Of a DNA stretch of 18,318 nucleotides, positions 1-7,462 are shown piece by piece. Every line of letters begins with the position of its first letter. Position 1 is the stretch's first letter. The notes under the pieces are model-generated. The model was given only the letters and a program-made list of their open reading frames with translations. It made no database searches and was not told the DNA's origin. The DNA lies in contig CAKSZY010000034.1 in the NCBI GenBank assembly GCA_934526015.1, positions 1-18,318 of the forward strand. The letters run 5' to 3'. The DNA is from an uncultured Dokdonella sp. (GTDB taxonomy: Bacteria; Pseudomonadota; Gammaproteobacteria; Xanthomonadales; Rhodanobacteraceae). Position numbers and translations under genes: made by a program.

Positions 1-290
1 CCCACCTCCCACGGCCCCTCATCCGGTGCTGCCGCACCACCTTCTCCCCGCTGCGCGGGGCGAAGGAAGGCTGGCGCCGTCGCAGGAATGCAAGGCTGCA
101 TTCTGGTGAAAACGCATGCGGGTCCCCGTTGCGACGGGGCGAAGGGAAGGCTGGCGTCGTCGCAAGCATGCAATGCCGCACGCTGGATCAAACGCCAGCT
201 GTCCCGTCTGACCGTCGCAACGGGGCAAATGGATTGCAGGCGCTTTCGCCAGAGTGGAGAGCCTTGCACGTGCATGAAACATCAGCCATT
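1..290. repeat. Mosaic repeat element, left copy
   Basis: Gene-free stretch made of dispersed repeats. Bases 15-50 form an arm that starts CCCCTCATCCG and ends CCTTCTCCCCG. Degenerate units of about 80-85 bp then follow, beginning near 40, 123 and 203. The first unit carries two small palindromes: CCCCGC/GCGGGG around 46-60, and GAATGCA/TGCATTC around 87-104. Bases 1-66 are identical to 18054-18119 and the similarity continues to about 125 with a few changes. Units become more degenerate towards the corA gene. No credible protein is encoded: the open frames here have no ribosome site and simply read through the repeats. The class resembles REP/BIME-like intergenic palindromic repeats; the family name is not known to me. 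Confidence 0.8.
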
Positions 291-323
291 GCCGCCGACG
301 GGCGGCGGCGCGCATGATGGGGC

Positions 324-1343
324 ATGACCCTGCAGACTCCGCTGGTTCCGTCCGCGCCCGCCGATGGCGATGCCGCGATGATCATGAACTGCGTGGCCTA
401 TTCCAGCGATGGCCAGCGCATCGGCGACATCACCCTCGATCGCATCAGCGACGTGCTGCAGCAGCCCGACACCTTCGTCTGGGTCGGCCTGCTCGAGCCC
501 GACGAGGTCCTGCTCGAGAAACTGCAGGAGGAGTTCGGCCTGCACGATCTCGCCGTCGAGGATGCCCACAAGGCGCACCAGCGGCCGAAGATCGAGTCCT
601 ATGGCGACTCCCTGTTCATCGTCGCGCAGACCGCGCAGGTGCTGGGTGGCTCGATCGAGTTCGGCGAGACCCACATCTTCGTCGGCCGACGCTACCTCGT
701 CACCGTTCGCCACGGCGCCTCGCTGTCGTATGCGCCGGCACGACGCAGCTGCGAGCAGTCCGACATGCTGATGCTCGGGCCGAGCTACGGGCTTTACGCC
801 GTGCTCGACTTCATCGTCGACAACTTCATGCCGATCGTGCGCAGCTTCAAGGAAGACCTGCAGGAACTCGAGGAGGACATCTTCGAGGATACCTTCAAGC
901 GCGAAACGATCCGCCGGCTGTACGACCTCAAGAAGGAGCTGGTCACCCTGCGCCTGGCCATCAGCCCGCTGCAGGACATCCTCAACCAGCTCACGCGGCT
1001 CTATCCGGGCCTGATCCGCGACGAGGTGCGGCCGTACTTCCGCGACGTCTACGACCACGCCGCGCGCATCAACGAGTCGACCGACACGATGCGCGAGATG
1101 CTGACCGCCGCATTGAGCGTCAATCTTTCACTCGTGACGGTGGCCCAGGGCGAGGTGGTCAAGCGCCTCGCCGGCTGGGCGGCGCTGCTCGCCGCGCCGA
1201 CCCTGCTGACGAGCTGGTACGGCATGAACTTCCACCACATGCCGGAACTCGACAGGCCATGGGGTTATCCGGCGATGATCGCCCTGGCGCTCGGCATCTG
1301 CGGCGGCCTGTTCTGGCTGCTCAAGCGCGCCAAGTGGCTGTAG
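324..1343 (+). CDS. corA: CorA-family magnesium/divalent metal transporter
   Basis: Inner-membrane channel of the CorA/MIT family, which moves Mg2+ (or Co2+/Ni2+) into the cell as a homopentamer. The 339 residues match the family layout. A long cytoplasmic alpha/beta and helical domain includes the blocks FVWVGLLEPDE, HDLAVEDAHKAHQRPKIE and YLVTVRHGAS. Two C-terminal membrane helices follow (about 281-299 and 316-334), separated by the signature Gly300-Met301-Asn302 at the pore mouth. The protein ends in basic residues, as CorA does. The start is uncertain: ATG 324 has only a poor GGGG ribosome site one base away, and in-frame ATGs at 378 and 384 lie next to where recognisable similarity begins (NCVAYSSDG). 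The gene is single, with repeats upstream and a convergent gene downstream. Family assignment is firm; metal specificity cannot be read from the sequence. Confidence 0.93.
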   Translation: MTLQTPLVPSAPADGDAAMIMNCVAYSSDGQRIGDITLDRISDVLQQPDTFVWVGLLEPDEVLLEKLQEEFGLHDLAVEDAHKAHQRPKIESYGDSLFIVAQTAQVLGGSIEFGETHIFVGRRYLVTVRHGASLSYAPARRSCEQSDMLMLGPSYGLYAVLDFIVDNFMPIVRSFKEDLQELEEDIFEDTFKRETIRRLYDLKKELVTLRLAISPLQDILNQLTRLYPGLIRDEVRPYFRDVYDHAARINESTDTMREMLTAALSVNLSLVTVAQGEVVKRLAGWAALLAAPTLLTSWYGMNFHHMPELDRPWGYPAMIALALGICGGLFWLLKRAKWL

Positions 1344-1354
1344 TGATCCTTCTC

Positions 1355-1386
1355 CCGTGCCCCGTCCGGGTTTCAGCGGGGCACGG
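1355..1386. terminator. Bidirectional hairpin between convergent genes
   Basis: A perfect 10-bp stem (CCGTGCCCCG with CGGGGCACGG) encloses a 12-base loop. It lies 11 bases after the corA stop and 17 bases beyond the stop of the opposing beta-helix gene. The position suits a shared terminator. Neither strand has a T-run after the stem, so it is not a textbook intrinsic terminator and may act with Rho or as a 3'-end stabiliser. Confidence 0.55.
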
Positions 1387-1403
1387 TGCAAGGCCCGCGT
1401 CGT

Positions 1404-3779
1404 TCACGGATCGAAACCATCGGCGAAAATCGTGTCGGAGCCGGCGACATCGATCGTGATGCCGTCGAACCAGGTGTTCAGCGTGCGCGGCGTGCCCGAA
1501 GGTCCGCTTTCGGTGCCGACCAGCGTGATCGTGATCGAGCTGTTCGTCGTCCAGTCGGCCGCCGTGACGCCGACCAGGGCCGGCGTCGCCGGCCGTCCCC
1601 AGTTCGCCGTGCTCGACAGCGTGTGATAGCCGCTCGCGTCGACCGCGCCCTGCGTGCAGCCTTCACCGCCATTGCGACGGAACTCCCAGTGCAACTGGGC
1701 GATGTCGCCGGCAGCGGCGAAATTGCCGGTGCCGCGCCCCGAGCCGTTGACCGCGTAGAGGCCCGGGCCCGGCAGGTGCACGCATTGCGCGATGCCGCGA
1801 ACCGCCTGGCCGAATGCGATGTTGGTCTGCGATACCTTCGCCGACCCGGAACCGCTCGCGCCGGTCGCGTTGAAGTTCGTGTCGCGCGTGGTCACACCTG
1901 CGGTCACGGTCGACCACAGGTTGAGGTCGACGTCGAAGTCCGGATTGAGCACGAGCGGCAGCAGGGTCGGGCGCTCGTAGGCGCCGATGTCGCGGATGCC
2001 CGGGACGACGATCGGCAGGTTCTGGTCGCGCGGCATGCCGAGCACGTCGCGGTCGTCGCCGGTGATCGGAGCGACGGAATCGACCGCAGGCGATGCCGCG
2101 CGCAGGCGGTAGTCGCCGCGCGCGGGGTCGATGAAGCGTGGATCGCGGACGGCCACGTAAGGCGTCTGGCCGCCGTCGAGCGAACCGCGTTCGTTGGCGA
2201 TGACCCACTCGAATTCTCGCGTGCAGCCGTTGCACTGAAGCAGGGTTTTCCCGGGCTGCCACAGGATCGTCCGGCGCACGACGAAGCCGGGTGCCGGGCC
2301 GCCGCCCTTGACGAGGACGTGGCTGCCGCCGATGACGTTGCCGGCAAGCGTGATGTCGGTCAGCTGCTGGCGGCCCTGGTCATGCCGGATCAGCACGTCG
2401 GTCACCGCATTGTCGGCGACCAGCACATTCCGCATCGACATCGCGCCGGCGTCGGCCTGGATCAGGCGAGCGCCGCGGTTGCCTTCGATGCGCAAGCCGC
2501 CGCGTACCGGTGGACCCGCTTGCGGATCGGCGTCCGGGCTGGACGTGTTGATCCAGAAGTTCGTGCCGGAACCGAGCTGGATCACGGCGCCGCTCGTCGG
2601 ATTGCCGTTCGCGTCCTGCACGAGGTTGTCGACGATGCCACCGCAGAACAGGCCGCTCGGGCAGGTGCCCGGCGAGTCGGGAAAGCCGGCGGTCGAGTTG
2701 ATCGCGACCCGGATGTCGTCATCACCCGATTCACTGAAGATCGCGGCGCCGGCCGGGGCGTTGTTCGCCTCGACGTCGACGTTCCAGAGAAACGCGTCCG
2801 CGCCCACGGAGTCGTCGAAGTCCGCATAGGAGCGCAGGTAGATCGCGCCGCCACGCTGGGTCGCGACGTTGTCGCGAATGCGCGGCGCGACATCGGGTGT
2901 CGTCTGCCGCAGGTGCAGCGCGGCGAACGAGCTGATGACCGTCGTCGCGCCTCCGGGATCGTCGCCGTAGACCGCTACGCCTCCGCCGTAGACGGCCGTG
3001 TTCGACACGATCGCGCCGAGTCCGGCCTGGCCACTGCCGATGTAGGCGGTCGTGCCGCGGCCCGAGTCGCGGATCATCAGGCCGCCGCCGTAACCACCGC
3101 CGCCATTGCCCTGCGCCGTGTTCCACATGATCACGCTGCCGGACTGGTCCATGAAGAACTGGCGCAGGTTGTTGATGTAGACACCGCCGCCGCTGTAGCG
3201 CGCGGTGTTGAACGCGACGATCACGTTCGGTCCGAACACGAGCTTGCCATCGAAATCGGTGCCCTGCGCGTAGATGCCCGCGCCGTAGCCGGCCTGGTTC
3301 TGGATGACCGACGTGTCGCTCAGTTCGAGCCGGCCGTTGCCGTTGAAAAGGATGCCGCCGCCATCGGCGTCGCTCGCGGGATCGGCATCGCGGATCATCA
3401 GATGCTGCAGGCGCACGAGTCCGCCGGTCGGCAGCGTGATGCGAAACACTTGGCGCGCATTGCCGCCGGAGCCGCTCAGCGTCGTCATGCCCGAGGGCGC
3501 GGCCGTGTCGCAGGCTTCGAAGCCGCCGACGACGGTCAGTTCCTGGGCCGTGTTGATCACCAGTTCCTGCGCGTTCCAGGCCTGCGTGCGGGTGACTCGG
3601 ACGGTATCGGGACCGGCGTTGGCCTGGGCCGCATTGATCGCGGCCTGCACGGTCGCGTGCGTGCAACCGTTGCCGGTACCGGCAATGTAGGTGGCCGCGT
3701 GCAGCGCGGGGACAGGCAGCAGGGCCATGCCGATCAAGGCAAACGCGAGGCCCGGAACACGGGGTGATGGGAGGTTCAT
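1404..3779 (-). CDS. Secreted right-handed beta-helix protein with C-terminal IFADGFDP tail
   Basis: Predicted exported protein of 791 residues; no enzyme function can be assigned. The start at 3779 is chosen because it gives a clean signal peptide (residues 1-28, cleavage after ALHA); an ATG 60 bases further out only adds a charged leader. Residues from about 30 to 600 are rich in Gly, Asn, Asp and short hydrophobic strands, with repeated motifs such as GGGILFNGNG, GAGIYAQG, GGGVYINN, GGGLMIRDSG and GGAIYLRS. This is the pattern of parallel beta-helix (pectate-lyase-like, polymorphic-outer-membrane-protein-like) proteins. The block ending in RDIGAYER resembles the 'choice-of-anchor Q' end of such proteins. 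From about 605 to 780 a separate domain beginning NPDFDVDLNLWS looks like a carbohydrate-binding jelly roll. The extreme C-terminus is DTIFADGFDP, a tail I associate with exported proteins of this bacterial group. Likely role: surface or extracellular adhesion or polysaccharide binding (inference). Confidence 0.85.
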   Translation of the reverse strand: MNLPSPRVPGLAFALIGMALLPVPALHAATYIAGTGNGCTHATVQAAINAAQANAGPDTVRVTRTQAWNAQELVINTAQELTVVGGFEACDTAAPSGMTTLSGSGGNARQVFRITLPTGGLVRLQHLMIRDADPASDADGGGILFNGNGRLELSDTSVIQNQAGYGAGIYAQGTDFDGKLVFGPNVIVAFNTARYSGGGVYINNLRQFFMDQSGSVIMWNTAQGNGGGGYGGGLMIRDSGRGTTAYIGSGQAGLGAIVSNTAVYGGGVAVYGDDPGGATTVISSFAALHLRQTTPDVAPRIRDNVATQRGGAIYLRSYADFDDSVGADAFLWNVDVEANNAPAGAAIFSESGDDDIRVAINSTAGFPDSPGTCPSGLFCGGIVDNLVQDANGNPTSGAVIQLGSGTNFWINTSSPDADPQAGPPVRGGLRIEGNRGARLIQADAGAMSMRNVLVADNAVTDVLIRHDQGRQQLTDITLAGNVIGGSHVLVKGGGPAPGFVVRRTILWQPGKTLLQCNGCTREFEWVIANERGSLDGGQTPYVAVRDPRFIDPARGDYRLRAASPAVDSVAPITGDDRDVLGMPRDQNLPIVVPGIRDIGAYERPTLLPLVLNPDFDVDLNLWSTVTAGVTTRDTNFNATGASGSGSAKVSQTNIAFGQAVRGIAQCVHLPGPGLYAVNGSGRGTGNFAAAGDIAQLHWEFRRNGGEGCTQGAVDASGYHTLSSTANWGRPATPALVGVTAADWTTNSSITITLVGTESGPSGTPRTLNTWFDGITIDVAGSDTIFADGFDP

Positions 3780-3842
3780 GGCAGTCCAGGGGTTGGGGAG
3801 CTGCCTCGGACAACGCCGTTCGACCCGCCGACCTGCCATGCC

Positions 3843-3885
3843 GCCGGCCGCGGCCGGCGTGCCGCCGTCGCATCCACGCGGATGC
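3843..3885 (-). terminator. Two hairpins after the kinase gene
   Basis: Just past the kinase stop (minus strand) is a 6-bp stem with a 4-base loop (GCATCC/GGATGC, 3870-3885). It is followed by a 16-bp perfect palindrome of GCCGGCCG and its complement (3843-3858). They lie between the kinase gene and the start of the downstream beta-helix gene and probably end kinase transcription, though no T-run follows. Confidence 0.45.
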
Positions 3886-3892
3886 CGTGCGT

Positions 3893-6688
3893 TCAGTTGC
3901 CGCGGACGGACCCGGCGATGCGCTGCAAATCCGCGAGCATCGCCGCGTCGGTGCCGACGGGCTTCGGTTCGATCGCGAGCGCTTCGCGTGCAACCGGTGC
4001 CGCGTCCCCGTGGCGACCTGCGCGTGCCAGCGCGCGGGCCTCGAGCATCAGCATCGAGAACAGCGTGGACTTCTCGTCGGGCGTCTTCGCCTTCTGCTCG
4101 GCGCTGACCGCGCGTGCGAGTTCGAGCGCCTCGTCGTTGCGCCCGAGCGCGAACAGCGCGAGCGCGCGACGGAAACGCGCATAGCGCGCATCCTTCGATT
4201 CGAGCGTGCCGGCCCGCGTCGCGATCGCGAGCAGCTCGTCGGTCGTGCGCAGCGCCTCCTCATGGCGACCGCGACGCACTTCGACCTGGGCGCGAAACTG
4301 CAACGGTGCGACGAGTTGCGGGCTGTCGTCACCCGACAGCACGCGCTGATTCTCGACCGCGCGTGCGGCGAGGTCGCCGGCCTTTTCCAGTTCGCCTTCG
4401 CCGAGCAGCATCTGCGACAGCGATCCGAGCAGGCGCGGACAGACCGCATGCCGGACCTCGCCTTCGCGGCAGCGCTCGACGCCTTCCTCGAACGCCTCGC
4501 GCGCTTCTGCGCGCCGCGACTGGCCTGCGCGCAGGCGGCCGAGCGCGGCGATCGCATTGAGCGTGTCGGGATGCGTGTCGCCGAGCAGGTTGCGACGCAT
4601 CGCGAGCGCACGCTCGACGTACGGTTCGGCTTCGGCGTAGCGCGCCTTCGAGACGAGGAAGCTGCCGTAGACGCCGATCACCCAGGCGGTGTCGGGGTGC
4701 GGTCTGGCATGGATGCGTTCGGCGAGTGCGATGGCCTCGCGATAGGCCGCATCGGCCTTGTCGAGAGCGCCCGTGGCCGAGGCCGCCGTGCTGATCGTCG
4801 CGATCAGGCTCAGCATGCGCCGGTCGGTCGGTGCGCCGTCGGCTTCCCAATGCGCGCGCGTCGCTTCGGCGAGTTCGAGCGCGGCCGGGAAGCGCTGGGC
4901 CAGCACCAGCGCATCGGCTTCGGCGATGTCGACGCCGCGCACGGCATCGCGGCTGCCGGCCCCGAGCTGGCCGGCCAGCGTGCGTGCTTCGGCGAAACTC
5001 CGGCGTGCCGCATCGAGATCGCCGGTGGCGCCTTCGGCGATCGCGCGCGCGACCAGCGCATCGATGCCGAGCGCATCGACGCGCACCGGCGTGCCTTCGT
5101 CGTCGGCGAGGATGGCCCGCGCTTCGGCCGGCTTCGACGCATCGAGCAGCGCCTGCGCGCGCAGCACGCGCAGGCGCCGGCGCGGCTCGGCATCCGCCGC
5201 GATGCGCAGCGCATCGGCTTGCGCGGCCGCGCGATCGAGCAAGGCATGCGTGCGCTCCGCATCGCCGAGCGAGCGCAGCACGCCGGCGAGGGTCAGCAGC
5301 AAGTCCAGGCGTGCCTCGGGAACCAGCCGCTGGTCGACACTTGCGCGGTCGGCCGCCCCGTCGACGAGTTCCTCGATGCCGGGACGCCGTTCGCGCGGCA
5401 CCTCCGGCTGCGCCGCCTCGAACACCGAGACGAGAAAATCGCGCACGGTCTCGGCGCGCCGCGTCTCGGCTGCGGCGAGGGCCGCCTGCTGGCGCGCGAC
5501 GCCGGCCTGCCAGATCGCGAGGCCGAGTGCGGTGAGGATGCCGAGCACGAGCACGAGCGTGCCGGCCACGCTGCCCTTGTGGCGCGCGACGAACTTGCGC
5601 GTGCGGTACCAGGCCGATGGCAGGTGTGCACGCACCGGACGTCCGTCGAGCAGGCGTTCGACGTCGTCGGCGAACATGCCCGCGGACGCATAGCGTTGCT
5701 CGGGGTCCTCGGCGATCGCCTTCATGACGATCGTGTCGAGGTCGCCGCGCAACTGGCGGCGGGTGATCGGCGTCGGCGCGCCGGCGTCGACCGCGAGCGC
5801 GCCGACGCGGCTCGATGGCGTGCGCCCGCTTCCGTCGTTGACGCGCTCGCCGGTCAGCAATTCGCCGAGCAGGACGCCGAGTGCGTAGACGTCGGTCGCG
5901 GTCGTGATCGCGCCGCCGCTGCGCTGCTCGGGCGCGGCATACGCGGGCGTGAAGGTCGGCACCAGCGTGTGGTGGTTCCCCTCATCGCCCTCGAGCAGCT
6001 TGGCAATGCCGAAGTCGAGCAGCTTGACCTCGCCGTCGGCGGAGACGAACACGTTCGACGGCTTGAGGTCACGATGCACGATCAGCGCGCGGTGCGCAGC
6101 GTCGACGGCCCGGCACGCGACGACGAACAGCTGCAGGCGTGCGCGCAGGGACAGGCCGCGCGCACGCGCGTGTTCGATGATGTCGCTGCCATCGACCCGT
6201 TCGAGCGCGATGTAGGGTTGCCCGTCATCGGTTACGCCGCCTTCGATCATGCGCGCGATGTTCGGATGGTGCAGCCGCAGCAGGGCCTGCTGCTCGCGGC
6301 GGAACTGGTGGCGTGCTTCGGGGCCGCGCAGGCTGCGCCGCAGCAGCTTGAGCGCCACGTCCTGGGTCGCGCCGGCGACTTCGCGGCGTGCATGCAGCAC
6401 CGTCGAAAAACCCCCTTCGCCGAGCAGGTCGACGATCTCGAACGGACCGATGCGGCTGCCGGCGGCGGGGCGGGTGCCGGAAACCCCGGCGAGTTCGCCG
6501 GCGAGTTCGCCGATGCGGATCCGCGAGGGCGGCTCGTGCGGGTCGATGTCCGCCTCGAGCATCGCATCGAGCGTTGCGCGCAGCCCGGGCGGGCAATGCG
6601 CATCGAGGTGTTGCGCCCGCAGCGATGGTTCGAGTTCGACGACCTCGTCGAACAAGGCGCGCAACAGGGCGGAGTCGGGGGTGTTCAT
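3893..6688 (-). CDS. Transmembrane Ser/Thr protein kinase with C-terminal TPR-like repeats
   Basis: Hanks-type kinase of 931 residues, anchored in the inner membrane. After an N-terminal segment of about 80 residues, the kinase domain (about 83-350) has every key element: glycine loop GEGGFSTV (90-97), catalytic Lys114 in VALK, Glu132, HRDLKPSN (His205, Asp207, Lys209), Asp225-Phe-Gly, and AAPEQ (251-255). It should therefore be active, and as an RD kinase it is probably switched on by phosphorylation of its activation segment, which carries Thr241, Thr245 and Thr247. One membrane helix lies at about 373-395. The remaining 530 or so residues are Ala/Arg/Glu-rich helical repeats of TPR type (motifs such as ARRSFAEARTLAGQLG and YAEAEPYVERALAMRRNLLG), probably periplasmic and sensory or protein-binding. 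The start at 6688 is chosen because it lies after the sigma gene's stop (gap 40 bp); a longer frame would run back into that gene. The pairing with an adjacent ECF sigma factor is known from kinase-regulated ECF families. Confidence 0.93.
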   Translation of the reverse strand: MNTPDSALLRALFDEVVELEPSLRAQHLDAHCPPGLRATLDAMLEADIDPHEPPSRIRIGELAGELAGVSGTRPAAGSRIGPFEIVDLLGEGGFSTVLHARREVAGATQDVALKLLRRSLRGPEARHQFRREQQALLRLHHPNIARMIEGGVTDDGQPYIALERVDGSDIIEHARARGLSLRARLQLFVVACRAVDAAHRALIVHRDLKPSNVFVSADGEVKLLDFGIAKLLEGDEGNHHTLVPTFTPAYAAPEQRSGGAITTATDVYALGVLLGELLTGERVNDGSGRTPSSRVGALAVDAGAPTPITRRQLRGDLDTIVMKAIAEDPEQRYASAGMFADDVERLLDGRPVRAHLPSAWYRTRKFVARHKGSVAGTLVLVLGILTALGLAIWQAGVARQQAALAAAETRRAETVRDFLVSVFEAAQPEVPRERRPGIEELVDGAADRASVDQRLVPEARLDLLLTLAGVLRSLGDAERTHALLDRAAAQADALRIAADAEPRRRLRVLRAQALLDASKPAEARAILADDEGTPVRVDALGIDALVARAIAEGATGDLDAARRSFAEARTLAGQLGAGSRDAVRGVDIAEADALVLAQRFPAALELAEATRAHWEADGAPTDRRMLSLIATISTAASATGALDKADAAYREAIALAERIHARPHPDTAWVIGVYGSFLVSKARYAEAEPYVERALAMRRNLLGDTHPDTLNAIAALGRLRAGQSRRAEAREAFEEGVERCREGEVRHAVCPRLLGSLSQMLLGEGELEKAGDLAARAVENQRVLSGDDSPQLVAPLQFRAQVEVRRGRHEEALRTTDELLAIATRAGTLESKDARYARFRRALALFALGRNDEALELARAVSAEQKAKTPDEKSTLFSMLMLEARALARAGRHGDAAPVAREALAIEPKPVGTDAAMLADLQRIAGSVRGN

Positions 6689-6728
6689 GGCTCGGGCGGA
6701 CAACGCCGGTCGAAGGGGAATCCTGCCA

Positions 6729-7271
6729 TCAGCCGAGTTCGTTCTTGAGGAACGCACGCGCGAATCGCCAGTCGCGGGCGACCGTGCGCAGGCTGATGCC
6801 GAGGATGTCGGCGATCCGTTCATGGTCGAGGCCGGCGAACCAGGCGAGCTCGGTCACGCGTGCGGCACGCGCATCGACCGCCTCGAGCCGGCCCAGAGCT
6901 TCTTCGAGGGCGAGCGCCTCGTCGGCACCGTCGAGCGCGAGGCGCTCGTCGCGCGCGGTCAGGGTGATCCGCACCCAGTCGCCGCCGGCGCGCAGGCGCT
7001 GGCGGTCACGTGCGCGATCGGCGAGCAGGTGACGCATCGCGCGCGCCGCATAGGCGAAGAATTGTTCGGGACGCGCGAAGGTGAGCCCTTCATTGCGCTG
7101 GACGCGAAGGTAGAGATCGTGGACGAGGGCGGTCGTGTCGAGTGTGCCGCGTGCGCCGCGCGCGAGCTGGCGGCCGGCCATCGCCTTGAGGCGCTCGTAG
7201 ACTTCGCTGAACATCGCGTCGGTTTCGACCGGCGCCGCGTCCGACGCCGTCGGGGGTGCAGCATCGTTCAT
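6729..7271 (-). CDS. ECF sigma factor of the kinase-linked type (TIGR02999/ECF43-like)
   Basis: Alternative sigma factor of 180 residues that directs RNA polymerase to a small regulon. The sigma-2 region spans about residues 20-90 and the sigma-4 region about 120-178, with a helix-turn-helix at about 152-172 ([21 protein letters not shown] region). The segment [14 protein letters not shown] (44-57) is typical of the family that travels with Ser/Thr kinases. At the place where ordinary ECF factors carry an acidic DAED-type motif for binding the polymerase clamp, this one reads Asp45-Thr46-Thr47-Ala48. A strong ribosome site, GGGAGG (7278-7283), sits 6 bases before the ATG, which fixes the start. 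It is the first gene of a two-gene unit with the kinase. No anti-sigma factor is seen, so the kinase is the likely regulator (inference from family knowledge). Confidence 0.92.
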   Translation of the reverse strand: MNDAAPPTASDAAPVETDAMFSEVYERLKAMAGRQLARGARGTLDTTALVHDLYLRVQRNEGLTFARPEQFFAYAARAMRHLLADRARDRQRLRAGGDWVRITLTARDERLALDGADEALALEEALGRLEAVDARAARVTELAWFAGLDHERIADILGISLRTVARDWRFARAFLKNELG

Positions 7272-7417
7272 CGCGAACCTCCCGGCGCGGCCGAGTCTAT
7301 CCGATGGCCCCGGGCACGTCGCCGTTCCGCCGCACGGCGCGCGGGGGCCTTCGCGCCGGGGCGTCGTGCGCGGCGGAATGCCCGGATGGTTGCAGCGCAG
7401 CTTGACCAGGTTGCACG

Positions 7418-7446
7418 GCGGGAACAGGCTGCCGCACCGTTCCCGC
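7418..7446. promoter_or_regulatory. 8-bp inverted repeat in the cstA leader
   Basis: GCGGGAAC and its perfect complement GTTCCCGC are separated by 13 bases. They end 7 bases before the cstA ribosome site (GGAGG, 7454-7458, 4 bases from the ATG). The position fits either an operator or an mRNA hairpin that controls cstA translation. The rest of the 191-bp divergent region (7272-7462) shows no convincing sigma-70 promoter; a TTGACC at about 7402 has no good partner. Confidence 0.35.
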
Positions 7447-7462
7447 GGGTGGCGGAGGAATC

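Noticed and set aside
19..385. Small open frames in the left repeat region and similar ones at 17500-18312
   Set aside because: They translate the repeats themselves, and similar peptides arise at both ends of the window only because the DNA repeats do.
1386..3767. A 793-codon open frame on the + strand opposite the beta-helix gene
   Set aside because: Its translation is Arg/Ala/Val-rich with no family features, while the minus-strand frame has a signal peptide, beta-helix repeats and a defined C-terminal tail. It is a high-GC antisense shadow.
3764..6748. A 994-codon open frame on the + strand opposite the kinase gene
   Set aside because: The minus strand encodes an unmistakable kinase with all catalytic motifs; the + frame is low-complexity Arg-rich translation typical of antisense frames in GC-rich DNA.
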